Positions 34,428-43,184 of a stretch of 49,967 bases of DNA are shown here, in pieces (the stretch's first letter is position 1; each line of letters opens with the position of its first letter). The DNA comes from Acidimicrobiales bacterium (lineage in GTDB: Bacteria > Actinomycetota > Acidimicrobiia > Acidimicrobiales > UBA8592), in assembly GCA_030740795.1 (NCBI GenBank), contig JASLWO010000071.1, positions 1 through 49,967 of the forward strand. Direction: 5' to 3'. The notes under the pieces were generated by a model that saw only the letters and a program-made list of their open reading frames with translations, ran no database searches and was not told where the DNA came from. The translations under genes were made by a program, and so were the position numbers.

Positions 34428-35393
34428 CTATGTACCCGATAGCGCTTCCACAATAGGGGCTACGTCATCTAGCGCTGCTCCGCCAAAAGTAACGTAACTG
34501 ATTCCGAAATCTTCACGCCGTTGTTGGATCGAATCAATGATCTGTCCAACAGGACCGATAAGGCAGTGAGGGTGGTTCATGATTTCTTCAGAAGACAATC
34601 CAAATAATTTCGCAAATTCTCCAACTACAACATCTACATGGTCAGTGACAACGGTGAAATAAGCCCCGATTTCAATTTCAATATCTTCAAAACGTTCGCC
34701 AGCTCCATCTTTTATCCAGTTAATTTTTTGCTTTGTTCCCGCATTCGTTCCGCTACCAACACCTTCTGGACCTATTCTCCCTGCGCTGTTATTAAAATTA
34801 ATAGAAACAATGTCAGCTTCACGACCAGCGATTCCAAGTACTCGTTTCGATCCGCCACCGATCATGATCGGAGGAACACCGTCCGTATATGGTGCTCCTG
34901 AGAAGCCGGAGACCTGCATATGGTCTCCTTGTAGATTTATTTGTTCACCACTGTAATGTTGGCGAACCAAGTCAAGGGTCTCAACCATTCTGTCAATTCG
35001 CCGCCCCGGAGCAAGCATCGGGATGCCCATAGCCTCGTATTCGCTTCGGATCCATCCAGCTCCCAACCCGAGTTCTAATCTTCCACCGCTAAACCAGTCG
35101 ATGGTTGCAACTTCTTTAGCTAGCACGACGGGTTGATGATAGTCGCAGCACAAAACCCGACAGCCGATCCTTATCGAATCAGTCGCTTCAGCGGCAACCA
35201 TCATGGCTGGGATGGCGGCAAGATTTTGTACAGGATGGTTAGCTGCCTCCAACGATGGTCCTTCACCTATGTAGTGATCAGCGAGATGGAAACTGCTAAA
35301 CCCTAGAGATTCAGTTTTTTTCGCCAATTCACGCCATTCTTCTGGGGTTTCCGAAGAGTATGATTGAAGACCAAATCTGAAAGGATGCGTCAT
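34428..35393 (-). CDS. LLM-class F420-dependent-type oxidoreductase
   Basis: A 321-residue luciferase-like TIM-barrel oxidoreductase. FRFGLQSYSSETPEEW opens the first strand, SSFHLADHYIGEGP and SIRIGCRVLCCDYHQP follow, then FSGGRLELGLGAGWIRSEYEA and PPIMIGGGSKRVL. Probably F420-dependent. Its ATG overlaps the stop of the PEP-utilising-domain gene by four bases, so the two are coupled. It is only distantly related to the LLM protein at 22626. Confidence 0.88.
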   Translation of the reverse strand: MTHPFRFGLQSYSSETPEEWRELAKKTESLGFSSFHLADHYIGEGPSLEAANHPVQNLAAIPAMMVAAEATDSIRIGCRVLCCDYHQPVVLAKEVATIDWFSGGRLELGLGAGWIRSEYEAMGIPMLAPGRRIDRMVETLDLVRQHYSGEQINLQGDHMQVSGFSGAPYTDGVPPIMIGGGSKRVLGIAGREADIVSINFNNSAGRIGPEGVGSGTNAGTKQKINWIKDGAGERFEDIEIEIGAYFTVVTDHVDVVVGEFAKLFGLSSEEIMNHPHCLIGPVGQIIDSIQQRREDFGISYVTFGGAALDDVAPIVEALSGT

Positions 35394-37123
35394 ATGACAG
35401 TAACCTCACCAGTACTTCCATTTACTTCAATTTGTGAGCCATTAGGTATTCTTTTTGTTCCATCAGTTACAGAAATGACGCAAGGCAGTCCAAGTTCTCT
35501 ACTTACGATAACCGCATGGCTTCGTTGACCGCCAACATCCACAATCACCGCCCCAGCAGTCATGAACAGAGGGGTCCAAGAAGGATCCGTTAATGGAGCT
35601 ACCAAAATGTCTCCAGGTTCTAGGTCAAAAGGGTCTGTCGGGTCAAGGATTACACGGGCAGTGCCCGTCACGGTTCCTGGGCTTCCAGCTACTCCAGTTA
35701 ATACATCTCCTGAAGCAGCGCTCTCAACTATAGAAGTTCCTAATTTCTTGTAAGTATTTAAAGGAGGGACAATCCCATCTTTAATAAAGAAGGGTGGTTC
35801 TAATTCCTGAAGTTGTTCATATGTTGAGAACCGTTCTTCAAGGGTTTCTTTCATCGACGCGGGGTCAGAAACATATGAATCCAATTCGTCATCAGTGAGC
35901 ATATAAATATGCTTATGGTTACTTATGTGACCAGAAGTCTCCGACTGTTTGCCTAATTCCTCAAAGGTCACTCGTATTTCGTTGATAACTCGAATGAAAT
36001 TTGTTTTTGTTCTTTCCTGGAAGACCATTATGTTCCCAGCTATCAACGCGGCTTCAAACTGGCCTGATAATTCCTCGTTTGCTATTTCGGATAGTTTCTC
36101 CCTGACCAAACCTATGGTTTCAACACGGCTCTGAGCAATCTTGGCATGTCGGTCAGTGGGATTCTCCTCATCGGCTTGCAAACGAATACGGTCAAGTAAT
36201 GCTAAAGCAATAGTTGGATTAGTTTCCCAAGAATCAGCAAAAATTTCGTACTCATTGGGGCCACGTGATCCGAAATTAAAAATGAATTCGTTCCATGAAG
36301 ACATGAAATCTTCAGCATCTGAGTTACCAGCCTCTGAGATTCTTCCCAACAAACCTTCCACTCCTTGGTTAAAAGCGGTTGTCAAAAATTCTGAAGTACT
36401 AACCGATCGGGAAAGATCCCAAAGGAAATATGAAGGAGCAGCGGAATCCACATCTCCCAGACCTGTTATACAGCGCATCGGAACAGTCATATCGCCCACA
36501 GCTTCACCAACAGCACCAAGAATTCCAGGGGCAACTCCAGAACTTGATGCAGCTACACAATGCGTATTGTAGGTTTCTATGAGGAGAGGTTGAAGGTCCC
36601 GAGCTCTGACAACGAGCTCTGCTGGGGTTAGGGAAGACAAAGCGGGCCTATCCTTACGAAGAGCTTTCGTTTTTTCTTTAGCTTCTTCAATTTCTGGCCA
36701 TTCAGTGACAGACATCACCCAACCCATGTGTGACAAGATTCCATCTGTGAGTTCCTCATTTACATCATCGGGATGTTCTACATATTCGGGGACATCGGGG
36801 TGCTCGCCAAAGAAGGCAAGATCCAAACCTTCTATAGTCACGGCAGGGTTTCTAACTCCTTGCATGCGCACATTCGATAAATTTATGTAGAAGAACCCTC
36901 CGAAGAACCCTCCGACCTCTGGGCGAAAATCAGACATTTCCCCTTCGGTGAAATAGCCTTGACGAATATAGCCATCCCGCCACCCAATTATAGTTCCATT
37001 GTCCCAGGTGAAAGTTTGACCTAATGGGCTCGCCGGAGGGGCAAGAACCTCTCCAGCATTGGCGCGTGTGTAATGTGGCCAACGCTCACTTGGTTCCCAG
37101 TCGCAAAACCAATAATCATCCAT
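35390..37123 (-). CDS. PEP-utilising (phosphohistidine) mobile-domain protein
   Basis: A 577-residue protein whose last 100 residues are the PEP-utilising mobile domain, with the phosphohistidine H536 in GGQRSHAVIVSRELGLPCV. The first 470 residues do not resemble the ATP-grasp domain of PEP synthase or rifampicin phosphotransferase. They look like the large pyruvate-phosphate-dikinase-related central region, for which I have no function. TGGAGGATTC precedes ATG 37123 and decides the start. It could be one subunit of a two-protein dikinase-like enzyme. Confidence 0.78.
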   Translation of the reverse strand: MDDYWFCDWEPSERWPHYTRANAGEVLAPPASPLGQTFTWDNGTIIGWRDGYIRQGYFTEGEMSDFRPEVGGFFGGFFYINLSNVRMQGVRNPAVTIEGLDLAFFGEHPDVPEYVEHPDDVNEELTDGILSHMGWVMSVTEWPEIEEAKEKTKALRKDRPALSSLTPAELVVRARDLQPLLIETYNTHCVAASSSGVAPGILGAVGEAVGDMTVPMRCITGLGDVDSAAPSYFLWDLSRSVSTSEFLTTAFNQGVEGLLGRISEAGNSDAEDFMSSWNEFIFNFGSRGPNEYEIFADSWETNPTIALALLDRIRLQADEENPTDRHAKIAQSRVETIGLVREKLSEIANEELSGQFEAALIAGNIMVFQERTKTNFIRVINEIRVTFEELGKQSETSGHISNHKHIYMLTDDELDSYVSDPASMKETLEERFSTYEQLQELEPPFFIKDGIVPPLNTYKKLGTSIVESAASGDVLTGVAGSPGTVTGTARVILDPTDPFDLEPGDILVAPLTDPSWTPLFMTAGAVIVDVGGQRSHAVIVSRELGLPCVISVTDGTKRIPNGSQIEVNGSTGEVTVI

Positions 37124-37279
37124 GAATCCTCCAAAAATTTGAATCACCATGAAGGTAATCCCCGAACGGGTTCAAAGCGAATCGGAAAGAGAATCAACGG
37201 TCATTGCAAGTAGTACTGGTTTTTCCAAATTGGTTTCACCATCTATGGTGTTGCATGGACCGCTGAAGGAAGGAAAAAA

Positions 37280-37894
37280 ATGCTAGAAATCGCTATGGCT
37301 CTCCGGCTTAAAGGAATCGCTAGTAACCAGCAAATAGCTGAAGTCACGGGAGAAGATCAAGAAACCGTAGATGAAGTTTTGGGTGAAATGATCGCTGGAT
37401 CCTATGCACAGGAAACCCCTCGAGGACTCAGACTCCTTCCAGAAGGAAAAGATTGGGTAGATGGTCTCCTAGATGAAGAAAGAAACAATATCGACCAGCA
37501 ACAAATGGAAGTAGTCTACGAAGATTTCTGTTCCCATAATGATGCCTTCAAGCAATTAGTAACAGACTGGCAAATCAAAGAAGTAGACGGAGAACAGCAA
37601 CTTAATGACCACGAGGACGCAACTTATGATGCTGGGGTAATCACCCGCCTGAACGACCTTGATGAGATGGTAAAGCCAGTTTTTTCATCAGCAGCAGACT
37701 TAGCCCCTCGCTTAAACAGGTACATTGAACGATTAGCCCATGCATTAAGAGAGCTTCTAGCCGGAGACCATTCATTTTTAGCCGCACCTCTTAAAGACAG
37801 CTACCACACAGTGTGGTTTGAAATGCATGAGGAACTAATCCTGTTGTGTGGAAGAAACCGGGCTGATGAAGCGGCGGCTGGGCGAGGCGCATGA
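37280..37894 (+). CDS. Winged-helix-like protein of unknown function
   Basis: A 204-residue cytoplasmic protein. The first 60 residues read as a winged-helix domain: helix ALRLKGIASNQQIAEVTGE, a recognition-helix-like ETVDEVLGEMIAG and a wing-like LRLLPEGKDW. The rest is helical and acidic. A DNA-binding role or a substrate-recruiting role for the divergent PEP-utilising protein is possible (inference). GGAAGGAAAAAA precedes ATG 37280. The 156-base spacer to the divergent gene is the longest in the window and should hold both promoters. Confidence 0.68.
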   Translation: MLEIAMALRLKGIASNQQIAEVTGEDQETVDEVLGEMIAGSYAQETPRGLRLLPEGKDWVDGLLDEERNNIDQQQMEVVYEDFCSHNDAFKQLVTDWQIKEVDGEQQLNDHEDATYDAGVITRLNDLDEMVKPVFSSAADLAPRLNRYIERLAHALRELLAGDHSFLAAPLKDSYHTVWFEMHEELILLCGRNRADEAAAGRGA

Positions 37895-38484
37895 GCTTTA
37901 GAGGCAGAAGAGCTGACTTAATGCTCGGAGCCTACGAATGGTTTGCGCGTAGAGCAGCGATTCACCCTAACAGTCGCCGCGGTAGACGGTTCTCCTCATT
38001 TGGACAAGGTTCAATAATGTGTTTCCCTCCCTCAGCTCTATTTGGCGAACACGCCATCAAAGTCGGATCAGACACGATGATCGGACCTTTCGTTTCATTG
38101 AGTGCGGGTATGGGACCAAATCAGGAATTGTTATCGGACCGCATAGTGGAGATAGGGGACCGAGTTCTCATTGGCCGAGGGTCAAGCATTGTCGGTCATT
38201 TCCATATAGCGATCGAAAACGATGTTTTTTTCGGACCCAATGTGTATGTCACAGATCAAAATCATGGATTCGATGATTTAACTATTCCTATAGGGAAGCA
38301 AAGCATGCCAGAAGAACCAGTCCGAATAGGGGCAGGATCATGGGTTGGAACCAACAGTGTCATCTTGCCAGGAGTCAATGTAGGGAAACATGTTGCAATA
38401 GGAGCAGGATCCATTGTGACATCAGATTTACCAGATAATTCTGTGGCTGTTGGTTCCCCAGCACGAGTAATTCAACAGTTTTGA
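37891..38484 (+). CDS. Hexapeptide-repeat (left-handed beta-helix) acyltransferase
   Basis: A 197-residue acyltransferase of the LbH/trimeric O-acetyltransferase type. Repeating I-G-x-x-x-x-I and V-x-I-G-x-G-S-x-V-G units and the WVGTNSVILPGVNVGK block near the end are characteristic, and DQNHGF carries the likely catalytic histidine. It would acetylate or acylate a sugar or other hydroxyl group. Its ATG overlaps the stop of the winged-helix gene (ATGA). Confidence 0.85.
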   Translation: MSFRGRRADLMLGAYEWFARRAAIHPNSRRGRRFSSFGQGSIMCFPPSALFGEHAIKVGSDTMIGPFVSLSAGMGPNQELLSDRIVEIGDRVLIGRGSSIVGHFHIAIENDVFFGPNVYVTDQNHGFDDLTIPIGKQSMPEEPVRIGAGSWVGTNSVILPGVNVGKHVAIGAGSIVTSDLPDNSVAVGSPARVIQQF

Positions 38485-38529
38485 CGAAGAAGCCCATTTT
38501 ATCTACGGTGAATGAGGGGGAGAAGAACC

Positions 38530-39342
38530 ATGAGTTCACAAGCTGTGGAAGCGCTGAAAAAAATTCATATTGAAGTTGAGAAGGTCATCCAATCCATGCA
38601 AGACAAGGATTGGGAGCTACAAAGCCTGTGCGAAGGGTGGCGAGTCCAAGAGGTATTTGCACACATGTCCTCAAACATGAAAGAAGCAATTAATCCGACA
38701 CCAGCGCCAGAAACACAAACTGAACCGGAATCATTAAAAGCCGAAGAGGCGATGGAAGCTCTTGTAGCGCCCCGTCGCGACTGGACGGCACAAGACCTCT
38801 TAGACGAATATGCACAATATTTAGAAGACTGGATTGGCTGGATGTCAACGTTGCAGGAAGAACCCACTGCCTCAACGAAGATTCCCCTAGCTGATTTGGG
38901 AACCTATCCTATGCACATGATGGCTAATGCTTTCGCTTTTGACCACTATTGCCATTTGTATATAGATATTCTCGCCCCCGAAGGACCGTTAAGCATTGAA
39001 CTCGATCCACCCAGCGACGACATGATCCGCCCAGGGATTGAATGGATGATCGCCGGTATGCCTCAAATGCAAGCTGAAGAACTAGCAAGCGTAATAACTC
39101 AACCCTTAGAACTTGAATTGACTGGTCCAGGGGGTGGTACATGGACAATCCAACCAGCTTCAGATGACGGAATGGTTATAGTCTCACCGCGCGCAAATCT
39201 GGGATCCAATGCCACAATCGCTTCTACAGCCCACAATTTTGTTTCATGGGGAACTAAACGTTCAGATTGGCGTTCATCTTGCACAATTGATGGAGATGAA
39301 ATTTACGCAACGAAAGTACTTGATACTCTCAACATCATCTAA
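38530..39342 (+). CDS. Maleylpyruvate isomerase-family mycothiol-dependent enzyme
   Basis: A 270-residue member of the DinB-related MDMPI family (TIGR03083-like). The N-terminal half contains LCEGWRVQEVFAHM, typical of the mycothiol-dependent metal site, and FDHYCHL holds the other histidines. The C-terminal half is the usual less conserved beta-rich part. Mycothiol is the actinobacterial thiol, and its use here fits the Rv2466c-like protein at 2843. GAGGGGGAG upstream of ATG 38530 is a strong ribosome site; ATG 38512 would add six residues. Confidence 0.83.
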   Translation: MSSQAVEALKKIHIEVEKVIQSMQDKDWELQSLCEGWRVQEVFAHMSSNMKEAINPTPAPETQTEPESLKAEEAMEALVAPRRDWTAQDLLDEYAQYLEDWIGWMSTLQEEPTASTKIPLADLGTYPMHMMANAFAFDHYCHLYIDILAPEGPLSIELDPPSDDMIRPGIEWMIAGMPQMQAEELASVITQPLELELTGPGGGTWTIQPASDDGMVIVSPRANLGSNATIASTAHNFVSWGTKRSDWRSSCTIDGDEIYATKVLDTLNII

Positions 39343-39345
39343 TAA

Positions 39346-40107
39346 CTAAAGCGAAAAAGCTGGGGGCGTAAATTGTCCACTGTTCGCGCTCATACCACCA
39401 TCAACTGGTAGATGAGCACCGGTAACAAATGAGGCTTGAGAAGATAAAAGAAAACTATGAGCGGCAGCAATTTCGCGAGCATGACCCCAACGTTGAAGGG
39501 GGATACGCCGACGCATATCCTCATATGGTTGCCCCTCAAAACCAGTCGTCATCCCAGTTTCCGTGGGACCCGGACAAACAGCATTAATTCTGATTCCTCG
39601 GGCGGCAAGATCCATCGAAGCACTCCTCACAAGGTTAATAACCGCGGCCTTGGAAGTGTTATAAACCCACATCCCCGGATCGCCACGCATTCCTGAAGTA
39701 GAAGCAGTTACAGTAATCGCTGAACCAGGACGCATAACTCTAGAGCAAGCTCTTACACCTAAAACAACAGCCCGAACATTAACTTCCATAACTCGATCAA
39801 ATGACTCAATAGACCCATCGAAAAGATCAACGCGGCCAGCCATGCCAGCATTAAGAACAGCGCCATCAATTCTCCCGAACTGATCCTCAGCGCATTTCAC
39901 AGCCATTTCATTATGTTCTGGGTCAGAAACATCACCCGAAACAACAAATACCTCGCCGATATCTTCAGCCCAAGAGAAGTCCGCCTCGGGAAGATCCGAA
40001 CCCACTACGCGACCCCCCTCAGAGAGAACTTCCTCAACAACTGCTCTTCCTATTCCTGAAGCGGCACCAGTAACCCAAACAACCTTATTGTTATGTAATT
40101 CACCCAT
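39346..40107 (-). CDS. SDR family oxidoreductase
   Basis: A 253-residue classical SDR with TGAASGIG, NAGMAG, TASTSG, YNTSK and VDGGMSANSG. NAD(P)-linked; substrate unknown. It follows the TIM-barrel gene by 21 bases on the minus strand and may act in the same sugar or polyol pathway (inference). It ends three bases from the convergent mycothiol enzyme. Confidence 0.87.
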   Translation of the reverse strand: MGELHNNKVVWVTGAASGIGRAVVEEVLSEGGRVVGSDLPEADFSWAEDIGEVFVVSGDVSDPEHNEMAVKCAEDQFGRIDGAVLNAGMAGRVDLFDGSIESFDRVMEVNVRAVVLGVRACSRVMRPGSAITVTASTSGMRGDPGMWVYNTSKAAVINLVRSASMDLAARGIRINAVCPGPTETGMTTGFEGQPYEDMRRRIPLQRWGHAREIAAAHSFLLSSQASFVTGAHLPVDGGMSANSGQFTPPAFSL

Positions 40108-40128
40108 AGAACAAAACTAATCTCATAT

Positions 40129-40914
40129 CTAAAGAGCCGCTAATGTCAGGTCCAAAAGATGCCTTGAGCGATCCTCGTAAATAGGGAAACCATCACGCAA
40201 AGCCTTCGACCTGACTTCTATAGCAAATGGCACGCTCTCATCGAAAAGAGACGTGAACGCAGCAACGGGTAATTCTCCTTCCCCTGGAATCATCCTGTCA
40301 TCCAAAGCATCAGTTATAAGGTTCTTGTCACTCCATCCCACAGGCTCTACTTTCGCGTCACACCACTGGACATACGGAAATAAAGCCGGATCAACAGAAG
40401 CAATTTCATCGTAAGACGTCCCAGAGCGGTGGACATGAAGAAGATCTACGAGAACGCCAACGTTGTCAGCTTCTACCATAGCTACCGTAGATAAAGCATC
40501 TGAGAGATTTTTTACAGACGTGAATCGCATGAACTCTAAACAAATACAAATATTTCTTTCCGACGCTAATAAACATAACTCTGTTAAACGCTCAGCTGTT
40601 TCTTCCATAGTTGGGTAAGAAGAAACAGTGAGAATATTTTTAGCTCCGACAGCTATCGCCGCCTCAATTAGCGCTTCGCCATGATCTGCTTTGGGTCCGA
40701 GCCGGATAACTTCCATATCAACTGCTTCTAGACCAGCATCTTCTATTCTTTTCGCTACCTCAACCGTTGTCTTATCAGTCCAAGAAAAAGGATCAAACCA
40801 AACCCCAGTTCCCTTCCATCCTGTTGAAGCAGCGATCTCAACGAAACGAGATGGGTTATCCATCAGTTCTGGAATCACGCCAGCTGCGAGTGAGATCAAA
40901 CGTTCATTGGCCAT
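40129..40914 (-). CDS. Sugar phosphate isomerase/epimerase (AP endonuclease 2-like TIM barrel)
   Basis: A 261-residue TIM barrel of the xylose-isomerase-like family. Metal-site blocks are the CLEFM glutamate, the VLVDLLHVHRSG aspartate/histidine pair, the QWCDAKVE segment and a late FAIEVRS glutamate, spaced as in sugar isomerases/epimerases. ATG 40914 begins the barrel; an open frame to 40995 adds residues unlike the family and has no ribosome site. The substrate is unknown. Confidence 0.83.
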   Translation of the reverse strand: MANERLISLAAGVIPELMDNPSRFVEIAASTGWKGTGVWFDPFSWTDKTTVEVAKRIEDAGLEAVDMEVIRLGPKADHGEALIEAAIAVGAKNILTVSSYPTMEETAERLTELCLLASERNICICLEFMRFTSVKNLSDALSTVAMVEADNVGVLVDLLHVHRSGTSYDEIASVDPALFPYVQWCDAKVEPVGWSDKNLITDALDDRMIPGEGELPVAAFTSLFDESVPFAIEVRSKALRDGFPIYEDRSRHLLDLTLAAL

Positions 40915-41033
40915 CGCCTTATTTAAGCACGGATCACGAGTTTTAGAAATGTGTCCAGCACTTTGCTTTCTGGCAGAAAAAGACCAACAATACACTTAGT
41001 TGTTATTCAAACTATTTATTTCTAGGGGACCAT

Positions 41034-41822
41034 ATGGAACTTGAAGGACAGGTGGCGCTGATAACCGGCGGAACCAGAGGTATCGGCAGAGGCATAGCAG
41101 AAGCTTTCGTCGCCGAAGGCGCAAATGTCGTGATAAACGGCCGAAGCGCAGAGAAAGGCGATCGAGCTCTTAACGAAATGGAAGCGGGAGACCAAGTTCA
41201 TTTCATCGCAGGAGACGTAACAAGCCAGGAGGTATGCGAAGGGCTTGTTGACCAGACAGTTGAACACTATGGCAAAATAGACATCGTTGTTCCTAACGCC
41301 GGCGGGGGAACTGCCGAAGGTGAAGTCCCATCCCCATTGGTAGATTTGACAGAATCAAATTGGCAATTCGTACTCAATTGGAATCTAAACCATCCTATGT
41401 GGTTAATGCGCAGAGCTTTGAAATACATGATTGCACAAGGATCAGGTCGGATCATGAGTGTTTCGTCCATGTATGGAAAGCTCGTATTACCTGCTCAAGC
41501 CCCATACTGTACGACGAAACACGCACTTAATGGCTTAACCAAAGCAGTAGCCCAAGAAGTTGGAACGTTGGGCATTACTGTTAACGCTTTGTGCCCAGGT
41601 GGCGTATTGACTGATGTAATGCAAGAATCAGGACCCGCCGCTGCAGAGCAGTTGGGAATGGAATTTGAAGAATTCCTCACATGGATGCAGCAGCCATCAG
41701 CAATCAAAAGGATGAACACCGTAGAAGATTGCGCGTTGGTCGCTGTGCTTCTCGCATCCGAAGCAGGCGCTGGCATAACAGGTTCATTAATCAGTATCGA
41801 TGGCGGGCAATCCCCCTACTAA
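41034..41822 (+). CDS. SDR family oxidoreductase (tandem copy 1)
   Basis: A 262-residue classical SDR with TGGTRGIGRG, NAGGGTAEG, serine in SVSSMYG, YCTTK and a DGGQSPY end. Clearly a paralogue of the next gene, 14 bases downstream; both share the GKIDI, LNLNH/WNLNH, KHAINGL/KHALNGL and MPY/SPY blocks. AGGGGACCAT precedes the ATG. Its intact cofactor loop suggests the more usual enzyme of the pair. Confidence 0.88.
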   Translation: MELEGQVALITGGTRGIGRGIAEAFVAEGANVVINGRSAEKGDRALNEMEAGDQVHFIAGDVTSQEVCEGLVDQTVEHYGKIDIVVPNAGGGTAEGEVPSPLVDLTESNWQFVLNWNLNHPMWLMRRALKYMIAQGSGRIMSVSSMYGKLVLPAQAPYCTTKHALNGLTKAVAQEVGTLGITVNALCPGGVLTDVMQESGPAAAEQLGMEFEEFLTWMQQPSAIKRMNTVEDCALVAVLLASEAGAGITGSLISIDGGQSPY

Positions 41823-41836
41823 ACGAGGAGATAGAA

Positions 41837-42619
41837 ATGGGAAAATTAGATGGAAAAGTAGCTGCGATCACAGCAAGCACGAGAAGTATTGGAAGGGCTA
41901 TAGCCGAGGCATACCTAGCTGAAGGTGCAAAAGTCGTTGTTAGTGGACGGTCTAAAGAAAAGGGCGACACAGCTTTAGAAGAAATGAACGCTGGAGATGA
42001 CGCAATATTCATCGCATGTGACGCGTCAAGTCAATCTGATGTTGAAGGATTAATTGATGGAACAGTTGCCCACTTTGGGAAAATTGATATTGCTGTACTC
42101 AATGCTGGTGGCATTCTTAACGCAGCCCCTGTAGCGGAAATGACCGATGAATCATGGAACTACACACTCAATTTGAACCTAAATCACACATTTTGGGGGA
42201 TGAGAAAAGCGCTGCAACATATGCTTCCGCAAGAAAATGGGAGAATCATTGCGATCTCATCTGTAGAAGGAAAAATGCGAACAGAAACGGTGAGTCACTA
42301 CGTCGCTACAAAACATGCCATTAACGGTTTAGTAAAAACTGCAGCGCATGAAGTAGGTACTACCGGTGTGACAGTAAACGCTATCCTTCCTGGTTTCGTG
42401 CGAACAGATCTCTTCTATGATTCAGCCCCGCAAACTGCGGAAGCACTAGGAATGGACGGCATTGAAGACGTATCAGAAATGTATTCACAAGCATCTGCTA
42501 TCAAAAAACCAAATACTGTTGAACAAGTAGCTGCTGTCGCAGTGATGCTTGCACGAGATGAAGCGAAGAACTTCACAGCGTGCCTGTTCCCCGTTGATGG
42601 TGGGACAATGCCATACTAA
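41837..42619 (+). CDS. SDR family oxidoreductase (tandem copy 2, altered cofactor loop)
   Basis: A 260-residue SDR. The catalytic serine (AISSVEG) and YVATK are present, but the cofactor loop reads TASTRSIG instead of TGxxxGIG, so two glycines are replaced (Ala and Ser). This may reduce or alter NAD(P) binding. GAGGAGATAGAA precedes ATG 41837. It is probably the product of a tandem duplication with 41034. Confidence 0.87.
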   Translation: MGKLDGKVAAITASTRSIGRAIAEAYLAEGAKVVVSGRSKEKGDTALEEMNAGDDAIFIACDASSQSDVEGLIDGTVAHFGKIDIAVLNAGGILNAAPVAEMTDESWNYTLNLNLNHTFWGMRKALQHMLPQENGRIIAISSVEGKMRTETVSHYVATKHAINGLVKTAAHEVGTTGVTVNAILPGFVRTDLFYDSAPQTAEALGMDGIEDVSEMYSQASAIKKPNTVEQVAAVAVMLARDEAKNFTACLFPVDGGTMPY

Positions 42620-42663
42620 ACCAATTACTATTTACGTAGTCATCGTAAATGAGGCCATTACCC

Positions 42664-43179
42664 ATGTTTAAACTCGGGCCACCAAAACAAATTGCTTACG
42701 TTGTCCCGAACGCATTTGATGCTGCTGAAAAATGGGTTAAAGAGTTTGGAGCTGGACCTTTCTATATCGCTGAACACATTCCAGTTTCAGATGTCACTTA
42801 CAGAGGGCTAGAGTCCACATTTGACCATACTTCCGCATATGGTCAATGGGGAGACATCATGGTTGAACTAGTGCAGGATCATGGAACAGGACCTTCGGTG
42901 GTGCGTGACATGTATGAGCCGCATGAAAGCGGTTTACACCATCTCGCATATTTCGTTGATGACATTGATCAGGCAACAAGTGAGCTAGGCAACCTTGGTT
43001 TCCCTCTGGGCATGTCTGCTTTAGCAGGTGAAACACGATTCCATCACGTTGACGCCACAGATGCACTAGGGCATTTCATTGAACTATATGAACCCAACAA
43101 GGCGTTGTTGGCCTTTTACGAGAGAGTTAGAGAATCAGCACAAGGTTGGGATGGTTCTGAACCGATTCGGAACCGATAG
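42664..43179 (+). CDS. VOC (glyoxalase/dioxygenase-fold) family protein
   Basis: A 171-residue vicinal-oxygen-chelate protein. It has two babb-type halves, with likely metal ligands in QIAYVV (no His), GLHHLAYFV and HFIELYEP. The last is the usual end motif with Glu. The missing first histidine makes it more like methylmalonyl-CoA-epimerase-type or non-metal VOC proteins than a dioxygenase (inference). ATG 42664 follows GAGG; ATG 42649 has no ribosome site. It ends five bases from the convergent SnoaL gene. Confidence 0.8.
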   Translation: MFKLGPPKQIAYVVPNAFDAAEKWVKEFGAGPFYIAEHIPVSDVTYRGLESTFDHTSAYGQWGDIMVELVQDHGTGPSVVRDMYEPHESGLHHLAYFVDDIDQATSELGNLGFPLGMSALAGETRFHHVDATDALGHFIELYEPNKALLAFYERVRESAQGWDGSEPIRNR

Positions 43180-43184
43180 TCAAG

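Noticed and set aside
41837-42619. Second tandem SDR as a pseudogene
   Set aside because: The frame is complete with intact catalytic Ser and Y-x-x-x-K and a good ribosome site; only the cofactor loop differs.
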